64,000 nt of DNA from Clostridiales bacterium. GTDB taxonomy: Bacteria; Bacillota; Clostridia; Oscillospirales; Acutalibacteraceae. The translations under genes were made by a program, and so were the position numbers. This document shows, in pieces, positions 8,670 to 16,099 of this stretch; position 1 is the first letter of the stretch; each line of letters opens with the position of its first letter. The stretch lies in contig DULI01000008.1 in NCBI GenBank assembly GCA_012840445.1, positions 1 through 64,000 of the forward strand. The letters run 5' to 3'. Under the pieces are notes generated by a model that was not told the DNA's origin, did not search any database, and saw only the letters and a program-made list of their open reading frames with translations.

Positions 8670-9209
8670 ATGGATTTCAAGCAAAGCAAAACCTATGCCA
8701 ATCTGTTAACCGCATTTGCGGGGGAATCGCAGGCGAGGAACAAATACAATATCTATGCCCAGGCCGCAAGGAAAGAGGGCTACGAGCAGATAGCCGCAAT
8801 TTTTGACGAGACCGCGTATAATGAGTATCTCCACGCCAGCATGTGGCTTAAATTCCTGCACGAGGGCCAAATCCCGGATACGCTTGCCAACCTTAAGGAT
8901 GGCGCCTCTGGCGAAAACTACGAATGGTCGCAGATGTATAAAGACTTCGAGGAAACCGCAAAGCAGGAAGGCTATACCGAAATCGCCGCCATGTTCCATA
9001 TGGTTGCCAAGATAGAGAAGGAGCATGAAGAGCGGTATAAGCAGCTGATACAAAACATCGAAAACGGGCTTGTGTTCAAGCGCGATAACGTGGTGGTATG
9101 GAAATGCCGCCAGTGCGGGTATATCCACGTCGCCGAGGCAGCGCCCGAACAGTGCCCCTACTGCAAATATCCCAAAGCCTTTTTCGAACTCAAAGCCCAA
9201 AATTATTGA
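8670..9209 (+). CDS. rbr: Rubrerythrin
   Basis: A 179-residue non-heme iron protein that reduces hydrogen peroxide to water in anaerobes. The N-terminal four-helix ferritin-like domain carries the diiron ligands in AFAGESQARNKY (E19) and DETAYNEYLHA (about residues 46-56), with a second half containing EGYTEIAAMFHMVAKIEKEHEE. The C-terminal rubredoxin-like domain has two CxxC pairs, WKCRQCGY and QCPYCKY. Domain order and length match classical rubrerythrin. Ribosome-binding site AAGGAGG lies just upstream. It is transcribed alone and ends at a hairpin. Confidence 0.95.
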   Translation: MDFKQSKTYANLLTAFAGESQARNKYNIYAQAARKEGYEQIAAIFDETAYNEYLHASMWLKFLHEGQIPDTLANLKDGASGENYEWSQMYKDFEETAKQEGYTEIAAMFHMVAKIEKEHEERYKQLIQNIENGLVFKRDNVVVWKCRQCGYIHVAEAAPEQCPYCKYPKAFFELKAQNY

Positions 9210-9215
9210 TTCTAT

Positions 9216-9245
9216 GCCCGGCGAAAGGTCCTGCCGGGCTGTTTT
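9216..9245 (+). terminator. Probable terminator after rubrerythrin
   Basis: GCCCGGC at 9216-9222 pairs with GCCGGGC at 9233-9239, followed by TGTTTT. Confidence 0.6.
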
Positions 9246-9266
9246 AAAATACCGCAAATTGCGTAC

Positions 9267-9295
9267 TTGACATATTATTAACTGAACATTATAAT
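9267..9295 (+). promoter_or_regulatory. Sigma-A promoter of tRNA-Leu
   Basis: Consensus TTGACA at 9267-9272, a 17-nt spacer and TATAAT at 9290-9295, 12 nt before the tRNA. Confidence 0.85.
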
Positions 9296-9307
9296 ATTAT
9301 AGTCCCT

Positions 9308-9396
9308 GCCGCTGTGGTGGAATTGGCAGACACAAGGGACTTAAAATCCCTCGGTATTCTGATACCGTACCGGTTCAAGTCCGGTCAGCGGCACCA
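9308..9396 (+). tRNA. tRNA-Leu (TAA)
   Basis: Class II tRNA. Acceptor GCCGCTG at 9308-9314 pairs with CAGCGGC at 9386-9392; CCA is encoded at 9394-9396. The anticodon loop CTTAAAA gives anticodon TAA. The long variable arm (TCGGTATTCTGATACCG) is typical of leucine. Confidence 0.97.
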
Positions 9397-9402
9397 GTCG
9401 CA

Positions 9403-9444
9403 AAACCGAACATGCCTTTGGTAATAGGCATGTTCGGTTTTTTT
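9403..9444 (+). terminator. Terminator after tRNA-Leu
   Basis: A 15-bp stem built on ACCGAACATGCCT and AGGCATGTTCGGT with an 8-nt loop, followed by seven T residues. Confidence 0.9.
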
Positions 9445-9663
9445 GTAAGCAATTTTTGTTTATGGTAGGCTCAAGGCTTCCTGTATTTTTTGCGTTTTTT
9501 CATTTTATATAGATTTCTGCCGCACCTGTTTGTGCAACGCATCCGCCACTGTACCGCTTTCATTCGGCTTTTGTTGTGGCAATAAAAAATCCTCCGAATA
9601 TAATAAACCGAGACAATACGTCTTAAGGTTTGACCCATTAAAAATTTAGGAGTGCGGCTGTTT
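9445..9663. other. Intergenic region, one doubtful tiny minus-strand frame
   Basis: No established gene. On the minus strand a GGAGG at 9595-9591 lies 8 nt before TTG 9582, opening a 25-codon frame to 9505 (start MPQQKPNESG). It is overlapped after its stop by a 10-codon frame rich in lysine. Neither has recognisable homology by eye, and both could be chance. Confidence 0.3.
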
Positions 9664-10581
9664 ATGAAATCAAAACAAGATTTTATCACAATGTCCCTTG
9701 ACCTTAATTTGTTTTTCCTGCGGATTATGAAAGAACACTCGTTTTTTCTGGAAATCGCCTTTATGCCTGTAAACAGGCCAATGGCGGAGCAAGCAAAGGA
9801 ATTCAAAATGGGGTTTGAAAAACTGCTCGCCGAGGCCACGAATCTGGCAGACGGCAACGTAAGCAGGCCGGCACTTGAATCAAAGCAGTTTGTAACACAG
9901 TTTACGGTGGATGCCGAGCAGCTTACAAATTTCTATACCGGAATGCCCTTTAACACAAGGCTCACCAAAAGGCAGCTGATGCTAACACCAGACGGCAGTC
10001 GTAATGTAAGCGAGCAGGCGGTAGAGTCTTTAAACCGCAGGGCACACAGGCTTACCTCAAAGCTTGCCGAATTTAAAGAGAGGCTGCTTAGAAATGTATT
10101 GGCATGCAACATATTTACAATTAACTATCCCCTGTTAATTGAACATATTTTAAGGGAAGCGCGGCTGTATATGGCGCAGCTCGATGCCTTGAACGGACAA
10201 GGCGACAGCGACAATAATAATTCCTTTGATTTACTTAATCTTGAAGCGTTCTGGAACCGCCAGATGGGCGAACACGCCAAGTTCATCGCTGGCCTGCTTG
10301 ACCCGTCCGAGGAATCATTGATAGACACCGCAAGAATGTTCGGCAAGGAATTCGACACACTTACCGCCAAGGCAAAAGAAGCGCTTGAAATCAACAGTAA
10401 CTTTCCCGGCATAACAAATGACAGCATTTCGGCCACCCAGAGACTGCGCGACTTCAAGGCTGCCGGAACGCAAGGTTTGCTTGACTGCAATATAAGGTCA
10501 ATAATTATCCCACTTCTTGCGGACCATGTCTTAAGGGAAGCCAACCACTACTTGTGCGTGCTCGGCGCCTGCGGCACATAA
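9664..10581 (+). CDS. DUF2935 protein, two tandem helical domains
   Basis: A 305-residue protein of the DUF2935 family, found in spore-forming Firmicutes; function unknown. The protein is a duplication. Each half has a helix with a conserved glutamate/histidine pattern: DLNLFFLRIMKEHSFFLE with LLIEHILREARLYM in the first, and FWNRQMGEHAKFIAGLLD with LLADHVLREANHYL in the second. The repeated E-H motifs look like metal-binding ferritin-like helices; that is my inference. The open frame reaches GTG 9652, but this overlaps the AGGAG site at 9648-9652, so ATG 9664 is chosen. Downstream convergent neighbours are spore coat genes, and some DUF2935 proteins are spore-associated. Confidence 0.82.
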   Translation: MKSKQDFITMSLDLNLFFLRIMKEHSFFLEIAFMPVNRPMAEQAKEFKMGFEKLLAEATNLADGNVSRPALESKQFVTQFTVDAEQLTNFYTGMPFNTRLTKRQLMLTPDGSRNVSEQAVESLNRRAHRLTSKLAEFKERLLRNVLACNIFTINYPLLIEHILREARLYMAQLDALNGQGDSDNNNSFDLLNLEAFWNRQMGEHAKFIAGLLDPSEESLIDTARMFGKEFDTLTAKAKEALEINSNFPGITNDSISATQRLRDFKAAGTQGLLDCNIRSIIIPLLADHVLREANHYLCVLGACGT

Positions 10582-10667
10582 ACCGAAGCAAACTTATTAA
10601 AACCGCTGCCCCAATATAGGGCATTGCCTTCACTAAAAAATATTCTTAAAGCAGCCACGGCAAGCAA

Positions 10668-10693
10668 AATATTATTTTACGTAAAATAATATT
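10668..10693. repeat. 26-bp perfect palindrome without a loop
   Basis: The two 13-nt arms (AATATTATTTTAC and GTAAAATAATATT) meet at 10680/10681 with no spacer. It lies between the convergent DUF2935 and coat genes. No T run or stable loop supports a standard terminator, and the symmetry is what a dimeric DNA-binding protein would recognise. Confidence 0.75.
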
Positions 10694-10722
10694 GTAAGTT
10701 TTTGCAAAAACCATTATAATAA

Positions 10723-10748
10723 AACCGGCATCTTCCGATGCCGGTTAG
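10723..10748 (-). terminator. Terminator of the coat gene pair
   Basis: AACCGGCAT and ATGCCGGTT form a 9-bp stem with a 6-nt loop. On the minus strand it directly follows the stop of the 81-residue coat gene and leads into a T-rich tract. Confidence 0.8.
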
Positions 10749-10750
10749 TT

Positions 10751-10996
10751 TTAGCTTGTAAATTCCGATTTCACCTGCTGGATTTCGGTTTCATCGGCTG
10801 TCGAGGCCGGTTTGTAATATCCTTTCGATTGTGCTAATTTAAACAGTTCATACTGAGAGTTTTCGCAGTTATTTCTAATCTGCTGGAATGCCGAGCGCAG
10901 ACTCGGGTTTGCGCTTTCCGAAATGGCGTTTGCATATGTGGTAAGCGAACTTTTCAGCATAGAAAGGGTGTCGTTAATCATTACCTTTTCCTGCAT
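10751..10996 (-). CDS. Spore coat protein, CotF-like family
   Basis: An 81-residue protein of the Coat_F type, which assembles into the spore coat. It contains the helical pattern INDTLSMLKSSLTTYANAI and SLRSAFQQIRNNCENSQYELF, followed by KGYYKPA, matching the second half of CotF-like proteins. A strong TAGGAGGAG site precedes the ATG. The partner coat gene ends 10 nt upstream, so the two are co-transcribed; together they cover what is one protein in some species. The single Cys and high Ser/Gln content fit coat proteins. Expression late in sporulation is expected but no clear promoter was seen. Confidence 0.82.
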   Translation of the reverse strand: MQEKVMINDTLSMLKSSLTTYANAISESANPSLRSAFQQIRNNCENSQYELFKLAQSKGYYKPASTADETEIQQVKSEFTS

Positions 10997-11006
10997 ATAA
11001 CTCCTC

Positions 11007-11192
11007 CTAATTTAAAAATGACATTAACTGCTGTTTGGTCTTTAAAGCGTCCTGCGCCGCTTTTTCAAAATAGCTTTTTACCTGCATGTCGGTTGCCTGC
11101 TGGGCGTAGGACTGGAGCTTCTGGTAGGCCACGTCATGGGAGCCTATAATGTGTCTTAAGTTTTGCAATTCCAGCTGATTTAATTGGGACAT
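11007..11192 (-). CDS. Spore coat protein, CotF-like N-terminal type
   Basis: A 61-residue helical protein (SQLNQLELQNLRHIIGSHD, then YAQQATDMQVKSYFEKAAQDAL) matching the N-terminal half of CotF-family coat proteins. The open frame starts at GTG 11198, but GAAAGGAG lies 7 nt before ATG 11192, which is chosen. It is the first gene of a two-gene coat unit with the 81-residue protein. Both are small and charged without signal sequences, as expected for proteins made in the mother cell and deposited on the forespore. Confidence 0.8.
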   Translation of the reverse strand: MSQLNQLELQNLRHIIGSHDVAYQKLQSYAQQATDMQVKSYFEKAAQDALKTKQQLMSFLN

Positions 11193-11292
11193 ACACACTC
11201 TCCTTTCAATTTTGTTAACATGTATATTATTTATAAAGTTTACCTAAATATACAGATATTGCTGAAAATTTAAACAGAAAGAATGGTGTGGT

Positions 11293-11613
11293 ATGATTGT
11301 AACAACAACTCCCAATGTAGAGGGCAAAAAAATAGTCGAATACAAGGGAATTGTCTTCGGCGAGGTAATATCTGGCATAAATTTCATTAAAGACTTTGCC
11401 GCAGGCCTTTCAAACTTCTTTGGGGGCCGCTCCCGCTCCTATGAGGGGGAGCTTTTGGAGGCCCGTGAAAACGCGCTCCGCGAAATGCAGGAAAAAGCCC
11501 ATATGTTGGGTGCCAATGCGGTGGTAGGTGTGAATGTTGACTACGAGGTGCTCGGCGCCAACAACGGCATGCTTATGGTCACCGCATCCGGTACCGCTGT
11601 ACGGGTTGAATAA
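11293..11613 (+). CDS. YbjQ/UPF0145 family protein
   Basis: A 106-residue protein of the YbjQ (UPF0145) family, whose members form pentameric rings; function unknown despite an older heavy-metal-binding label. Typical features are the start [14 protein letters not shown], the glycine-rich [10 protein letters not shown] segment, the helix [21 protein letters not shown] and the final strand [14 protein letters not shown]. Length is normal. It is 28 nt ahead of the HD-GYP gene and divergent from the coat genes. Confidence 0.9.
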   Translation: MIVTTTPNVEGKKIVEYKGIVFGEVISGINFIKDFAAGLSNFFGGRSRSYEGELLEARENALREMQEKAHMLGANAVVGVNVDYEVLGANNGMLMVTASGTAVRVE

Positions 11614-11641
11614 ATAATTTCTTTTAATCAGGTATTTTAAT

Positions 11642-12988
11642 ATGCAAGTTCTTTTTAGGTTTTTCAAATTTTCAGCCGCTGCCGCACATAGGTACGGGAA
11701 CGGCTTAATTGCGTATGCGGCCGTTTTGTCTGCCGCTTTTATAATTTTGCTTGCTGCTGCAATCCGGTTATACAGAAAAAATAAAACATTGGCTGCAAAA
11801 TCGAATCCAAGGGACACAAGCAGTACAAACGGGAAAACCGAAGGCCTGATTTCCCTGATAGAGAACCTCAACAAAAACGCTTCCTTTAGTGAGGCGCTCG
11901 GGTTTATTTTCAAAAGCTTCGCCCCATTTGTACCCTATAACTACATAGGCGTGGCGCTTGTTAAAAATGGCAGCAGTTCTTTGGAGGCCTCCTTCGGCAT
12001 ATCCGACGGCACAATCAAGGGCTTGCCTGAAGGCCTTATGAATAAACAGTACAACCTTTCGGGCACCAGCCTTGAAAACATACTAAAAACCGGTACAGTA
12101 AGGGTAATCAATGATTTGAAATCGTATGTCAAGGGCAGGCCGGCAAAGGAATATAATAACATAATTCTTAAAGCTGGCGTCCGTTCGTCCATATCCCTGC
12201 CGCTTAGCATCAACGACAAGCACATAGGTATAATCTTTTTTTCAAGCAATCAGAAAAACATCTACACCGACGAACATGTAAAATTCCTCAAGGCCGTCGC
12301 CAGCAGTATTGCCATCAGTTTTGATAAGAACATATTTGTAAACAACCTGCTTTACAGCAGTATTTTAGCCCTTGCCAAGCTTGCCGAAGCCCGCGACGGC
12401 GAAACGGGCGACCACATTTTCCGTATTGGCAGCTACTGCGAGCTAATCTGCCACCTGCTGAGGGAAGACAGCAAATACAAAGACGCCATAACCCCGGAAT
12501 ATACATTCAATATTAAAAGGTTCAGCCCCATGCACGACATCGGCAAGGTGGGCGTTCGGGACGCTGTTTTGCTGAAACCCGGCAAACTCACAGAGGCGGA
12601 GTTTGAGGAAATGAAGCAGCATACAATCTACGGCGCCAAGGTGCTAAGAGCCGCCGAAGACAATATTTTGTATGAAAGCGGCAGGAGTTTATTTGGCCTT
12701 GGCATTGAAATTGCCGAGAACCATCACGAAAAATGGGACGGTACCGGCTATCCATACGGCAAAAAGGGCGAGGAAATCCCCCTTAGCGCCCGCATAGTCG
12801 CGGTCGCCGATGTGTTCGACGCTTTGACCAGCAAGCGGCCTTACAAAGAGCCTCTTTCCTTTGACGAATCCCTTAAAATTATTATTGAAGGCAGCGGCAG
12901 CCACTTTGACCCCGAAATAGTAAGGGTAATAAAACAAAACAAAGACCGCCTGTTTGAACTTTACAACAGCTTAAAAACCCCGTCTTGA
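11642..12988 (+). CDS. Membrane-anchored GAF/HD-GYP domain protein, probable c-di-GMP phosphodiesterase
   Basis: A 448-residue signalling protein. A transmembrane helix sits near residues 25-42 (AAVLSAAFIILLAAAIRL). A GAF sensor domain spans about 65-225 (SISLPLSINDKHIGIIFF), followed by an HD-GYP domain from about 240 to the end. Metal and catalytic motifs are intact: GDHIFRIG, MHDIGKVGV (HD pair), HHEKWDGTGYP (GYP loop) and ARIVAVADVFDALTS. HD-GYP enzymes hydrolyse c-di-GMP to pGpG or GMP. The GAF ligand is unknown. A weak ribosome-binding site precedes ATG 11642. The stop codon lies inside a terminator stem. No GGDEF partner is in the window. Confidence 0.88.
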   Translation: MQVLFRFFKFSAAAAHRYGNGLIAYAAVLSAAFIILLAAAIRLYRKNKTLAAKSNPRDTSSTNGKTEGLISLIENLNKNASFSEALGFIFKSFAPFVPYNYIGVALVKNGSSSLEASFGISDGTIKGLPEGLMNKQYNLSGTSLENILKTGTVRVINDLKSYVKGRPAKEYNNIILKAGVRSSISLPLSINDKHIGIIFFSSNQKNIYTDEHVKFLKAVASSIAISFDKNIFVNNLLYSSILALAKLAEARDGETGDHIFRIGSYCELICHLLREDSKYKDAITPEYTFNIKRFSPMHDIGKVGVRDAVLLKPGKLTEAEFEEMKQHTIYGAKVLRAAEDNILYESGRSLFGLGIEIAENHHEKWDGTGYPYGKKGEEIPLSARIVAVADVFDALTSKRPYKEPLSFDESLKIIIEGSGSHFDPEIVRVIKQNKDRLFELYNSLKTPS

Positions 12989-13003
12989 AGACGGGGTTTT
13001 TTG
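12974..13003 (+). terminator. Terminator overlapping the end of the HD-GYP gene
   Basis: AACCCCGTCTT pairs with AAGACGGGGTT and is followed by TTTTTT; the arm includes the last codons and stop. Confidence 0.9.
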
Positions 13004-13064
13004 TTGAAATCTTATGCGAGCAAATTATCCAATTGCCGGTTTTCAGTTTAGGCAGATTTTCCAC

Positions 13065-13092
13065 TTGACTGAGGTTTTAACAGGGGTATAAT
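13065..13092 (+). promoter_or_regulatory. Sigma-A promoter of dinB
   Basis: TTGACT at 13065-13070, a 16-nt spacer and TATAAT at 13087-13092. No LexA or DinR box (CGAACnnnnGTTCG type) was seen beside it. Confidence 0.7.
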
Positions 13093-13134
13093 AATAAAAA
13101 AGAACAAATGTTCGGCAAAAAGAAGGAGTCTCAG

Positions 13135-14382
13135 GTGGAAAGGGTTATACTGCATTCTGATCTTAATAATTTCTACGCTTCGGTAGAATGTTTATATAAT
13201 CCAAAGCTAAAAGGCAAGCCGGTTGCGGTATGCGGCCGTGTTGAGGAGCGGCACGGCATTGTGCTTGCCAAAAACACGCTTGCCAAAAAATGCGGAGTAA
13301 AGACAGGCGAGGCCATATGGCAGGCAAGGCTTAAATGCCCTGATCTTGTCATTGTGCCGCCCAATTTTGACAGGTATTTAAAATTCTCAAAACTGGCAAG
13401 GGAAATATACTGCGACTATACCGACCAGGTGGAAAGCTTTGGCCTGGATGAATGCTGGCTTGATGTGACCGGCAGCCTGCTTTTGTTCGGCAGCGGGGAA
13501 AAAATCGCCCAGACAATACGCAAAAGGATAAAAGCCGAGCTTGGCATTACGGTCAGTATCGGCGTGTCTTTTAACAAAATTTTCGCAAAACTGGGCTCCG
13601 ACCTTAAAAAGCCCGACGCGGTAACTGTCATCACGCAGGAAAATTTTAAGCAGAAGGTCTGGCCCCTGCCGGTAGAGGACCTCTTGTATGTGGGGCCCTC
13701 AACCTGCAAAAAGCTGCGGAGTATCGGCATTTTCACAATAGGGGACCTGGCAAAAACCGATGTGAAGCTGCTAGGCGAATATTTCGGCAAAAACGGGGTA
13801 ATGCTGTGGAGTTTCGCCAATGGGCAGGACCAATCAAGGGTTTCAAATATCGAGGCCACACACACTATTAAGAGTATCGGCAACAGCATGACAATGCCCC
13901 GGGACCTTGTCTGCGACGAGGATGTCAAAGTGGCCCTGTATGTGCTGTGCGACAGCGTTGCGGCAAGGCTTCGGGAATATAATTTTTACTGCACTACCGT
14001 GCAAATATCCCTTCGTGACAACGACCTGTACTGGTACGAAAGGCAGGGGAAACTTAATTTCCCCACCTGCAGCTCCACAGAGATTTTGAGCAGGGCATTC
14101 GAACTGTATAAGGCCAACCATAAAAACAATAAGCCTCTCAGAAGCGTAGGTGTCAGGGCATGCGGGCTTGTAAGTGCCGACACAACCCAGCTTTCGATGT
14201 CGCCCGACTTTGTAAATATGGAAAAATGGCAGAAAATCGAGGGAGTGGTTGACAAACTAAGGTACCGATTCGGCCATCACAGCATTATGAGGGGGATTCT
14301 GTTTGCCGACAGAAACTTGTCAGGCGCCAACCCGAAAGATGAACATATCATACACCCCGTATCCTTTTTTAACGGATTTTAA
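13135..14382 (+). CDS. dinB: DNA polymerase IV (Y-family)
   Basis: A 415-residue translesion DNA polymerase. Palm motif HSDLNNFYASVE holds the first catalytic aspartate and the steric-gate position; the second acidic pair is in ESFGLDECWLDVTG. GVSFNKIFAKLGSDLKKPD and the little-finger region with helix-hairpin-helix LYVGPSTCKKLRSIGI follow. The frame is open to ATG 13108, but AAGGAG at 13123-13128 lies 6 nt before GTG 13135, which also gives the usual start VERVILHSD. It has its own promoter and is followed after 12 nt by a 78-residue gene. It lacks an obvious beta-clamp motif at the very end, but clamp motifs are hard to judge by eye. Confidence 0.94.
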   Translation: MERVILHSDLNNFYASVECLYNPKLKGKPVAVCGRVEERHGIVLAKNTLAKKCGVKTGEAIWQARLKCPDLVIVPPNFDRYLKFSKLAREIYCDYTDQVESFGLDECWLDVTGSLLLFGSGEKIAQTIRKRIKAELGITVSIGVSFNKIFAKLGSDLKKPDAVTVITQENFKQKVWPLPVEDLLYVGPSTCKKLRSIGIFTIGDLAKTDVKLLGEYFGKNGVMLWSFANGQDQSRVSNIEATHTIKSIGNSMTMPRDLVCDEDVKVALYVLCDSVAARLREYNFYCTTVQISLRDNDLYWYERQGKLNFPTCSSTEILSRAFELYKANHKNNKPLRSVGVRACGLVSADTTQLSMSPDFVNMEKWQKIEGVVDKLRYRFGHHSIMRGILFADRNLSGANPKDEHIIHPVSFFNGF

Positions 14383-14394
14383 AGGAGGCTGGAA

Positions 14395-14631
14395 ATGGCA
14401 AATAAAATTTTTGTCGATGTAGTTGTCAAATACGACGCGGAGGGCAACATAATCCCGCTTTCAATCCTATGGGAGGATGGCAGGATCTTTGAAATAGACA
14501 AGGTAGTGGATGTACGGCCCGCTCCCAGCCTTAAAGCGGGAGGACAGGGGATTCGCTTTACCTGCAGGATACAAAATAAATACAGGTACCTGTTTTTTGA
14601 AGAGCCCCGCTGGTTCGTGGAGGGAAGTTGA
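14395..14631 (+). CDS. Small conserved-looking protein downstream of dinB
   Basis: A 78-residue protein I cannot assign firmly. It is predicted mostly beta (KIFVDVVVKYDAEGNIIPL, then GIRFTCRIQNKYRYLFFEE) with a WEDGRIFEIDKV segment, like small barrel proteins. A strong AAAGGAGG site sits inside the 12-nt gap after dinB, so the two are translated from one message. Short beta-rich proteins beside dinB are known in other phyla and may act with the polymerase; that link is inference from position only. Confidence 0.75.
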   Translation: MANKIFVDVVVKYDAEGNIIPLSILWEDGRIFEIDKVVDVRPAPSLKAGGQGIRFTCRIQNKYRYLFFEEPRWFVEGS

Positions 14632-14717
14632 TTAAAATTAAAACTTTAAGCTATGAATAAAAAAACTGCTGGGACAAAACATAATAAAGTAAAATTACAC
14701 AGAAGGAGAAGTATAAT

Positions 14718-15602
14718 ATGCCAGTAACCTACAAAGACCCACATGCTAAGACTCCCAGCAAATTTCCTCCCCAGCACCAAAGCAGCCAGCCGGGCTCGCA
14801 GCAAATGATGACCCCCACACCCGTCACAGACGACCCGAACTATAAAAGCTCGGGGAAGCTTAAAGACAGGGTTGCCATCATAACCGGGGGAGACAGCGGC
14901 ATAGGACAGGCCGCCGCCATAGCCTTTGCCAAGGAAGGCGCAGACGTAGTGGTGGCGTTTTACAGCGAGCAGGAGGACGCCAACAAAACCGTCGAAATGG
15001 TAAGGAATGCGGGCAGAAACTGCGTGCTTGTTCAATGTGACCTAAAGCAGAAAAATTCTGCCAAGCACGTGGTTGAAACCGCAATGAAGGAGTTTAACCG
15101 GATAGATATTCTTGTAAACAATATAGCTGTGCAGTATCCGCAAAACAGCATAGAGGATATAACCGAGGAACAGCTTAACAACACCTTTGCAACCAATATA
15201 ATAAGCTATTTTTATATGACCCAGGCAGCGCTGCCGAAAATGAAACCGGGCAGCTCAATCATTAACACAACCTCAGTCGTGGCATACAAAGGCAGCGCCA
15301 ATTTAATAGACTACTCTGCCACCAAGGGCGCCGTAGTCTCATTCACCCGCTCGCTGGCACTGTCGCTAGCTGGACGTGGGATTAGGGTTAACGCCATAGC
15401 TCCGGGCCCTGTCTGGACGCCGCTTATTACCTCATCTTTCACCGAACAGGAGGTTCAGGAATTTGGAAAGGGCGTGCCATTAGGCCGTGCCGCCCAGCCT
15501 TTTGAGCTGGCTCCTTCCTATGTATTCCTCGCAAGCGACGACTCGGCCTATATGACCGGACAGGTGTTGCACGTAAACGGTGGAATAATAACCGAATCAT
15601 AA
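14718..15602 (+). CDS. SDR family oxidoreductase, GSP39-like
   Basis: A 294-residue short-chain dehydrogenase. The NAD(P)-binding motif is TGGDSGIGQAAAIAF near residue 58. NNIAVQYPQ corresponds to the NNAG strand. Catalytic residues are the serine in INTTSVV and the YSATKGA Tyr-Lys pair near residue 200. The 40-residue extension at the N-terminus (rich in Pro, Gln, Ser) is typical of the general stress protein 39 / YhdF group. Substrate unknown. It has an AGAAGGAGA site and sits between dinB and a train of tiny lysine-rich genes, which fits a stress or sporulation setting. Confidence 0.9.
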   Translation: MPVTYKDPHAKTPSKFPPQHQSSQPGSQQMMTPTPVTDDPNYKSSGKLKDRVAIITGGDSGIGQAAAIAFAKEGADVVVAFYSEQEDANKTVEMVRNAGRNCVLVQCDLKQKNSAKHVVETAMKEFNRIDILVNNIAVQYPQNSIEDITEEQLNNTFATNIISYFYMTQAALPKMKPGSSIINTTSVVAYKGSANLIDYSATKGAVVSFTRSLALSLAGRGIRVNAIAPGPVWTPLITSSFTEQEVQEFGKGVPLGRAAQPFELAPSYVFLASDDSAYMTGQVLHVNGGIITES

Positions 15603-15692
15603 TAAAACCCGTCCAAAGGGGTGGGTATTATATTTTTAGGTATAATTTGGAATATTAAGCTAATAATAAAAAGGAAAAAGGGGGAATGCCTA

Positions 15693-15827
15693 TTGCCGAA
15701 AGACAGCCAGCCAGATAAAAAAGGCGTACGCGAAGAAAAAGCAAACGGACAGACACCATTGACCCGGGAAAACCAGAACAAAAACAAAAACGCTAAACGC
15801 AAATCCATAAAGCACAACGATGTCTAG
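15693..15827 (+). CDS. Tiny lysine/asparagine-rich protein (44 aa), no. 1
   Basis: A 44-residue hydrophilic protein starting at TTG 15693, supported by AGGGGGAA 6 nt upstream. It has no hydrophobic core: the tail runs NQNKNKNAKRKSIKHNDV. Composition and a PLxxENxNKNKN pattern faintly recall minor small acid-soluble spore proteins such as SspP, but this is only composition-level similarity. Its stop codon overlaps the ribosome-binding site of the next tiny gene. Function unknown. Confidence 0.6.
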   Translation: MPKDSQPDKKGVREEKANGQTPLTRENQNKNKNAKRKSIKHNDV

Positions 15828-15838
15828 GAGGTGTAAAA

Positions 15839-15952
15839 ATGTCAAAGGCAAGCAGGGAAAAGAAAAAGAAACTTGCAGTCCAGCAGGAGAAAATGAGAAA
15901 GGAAAACCAAGCAGCACAAAACAACGCACAGAATAACGAAAACAATAATTAG
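15839..15952 (+). CDS. Tiny charged helical protein (37 aa), no. 2
   Basis: A 37-residue protein starting at ATG 15839 after a near-perfect TAGGAGGTG site. SREKKKKLAVQQEKMRKEN should form a charged helix; the tail is Asn/Gln only (NNAQNNENNN). No family recognised. It lies 11 nt after tiny gene 1 and 12 nt before tiny gene 3, which makes chance unlikely. Confidence 0.65.
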   Translation: MSKASREKKKKLAVQQEKMRKENQAAQNNAQNNENNN

Positions 15953-15964
15953 TCGGTGTGATTT

Positions 15965-16099
15965 ATGAGTAATAAAAATTCCGGCAAAAACAAAAATAAA
16001 GACGGAAAATTCAAATCCAAAAAAATAAAACACGATCCTAACGCCGAAAGCGCACGGGCGGTTTTCGGCCTTAAAAGCACGAATCCCAAAGATGACTGA
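15965..16099 (+). CDS. Tiny lysine-rich protein (44 aa), no. 3
   Basis: A 44-residue protein starting at ATG 15965 (GTCGGTGTG upstream). The first half is a lysine/asparagine repeat (NKNSGKNKNKDGKFKSKK), the second half contains IKHDPNAESARAVFGL. The phrase SKKIKHD echoes RKSIKHND in tiny protein 1, hinting at common origin. Its end overlaps the start of the HD-domain gene by 8 nt (ATGACTGA), so the two are translationally coupled. Confidence 0.65.
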   Translation: MSNKNSGKNKNKDGKFKSKKIKHDPNAESARAVFGLKSTNPKDD

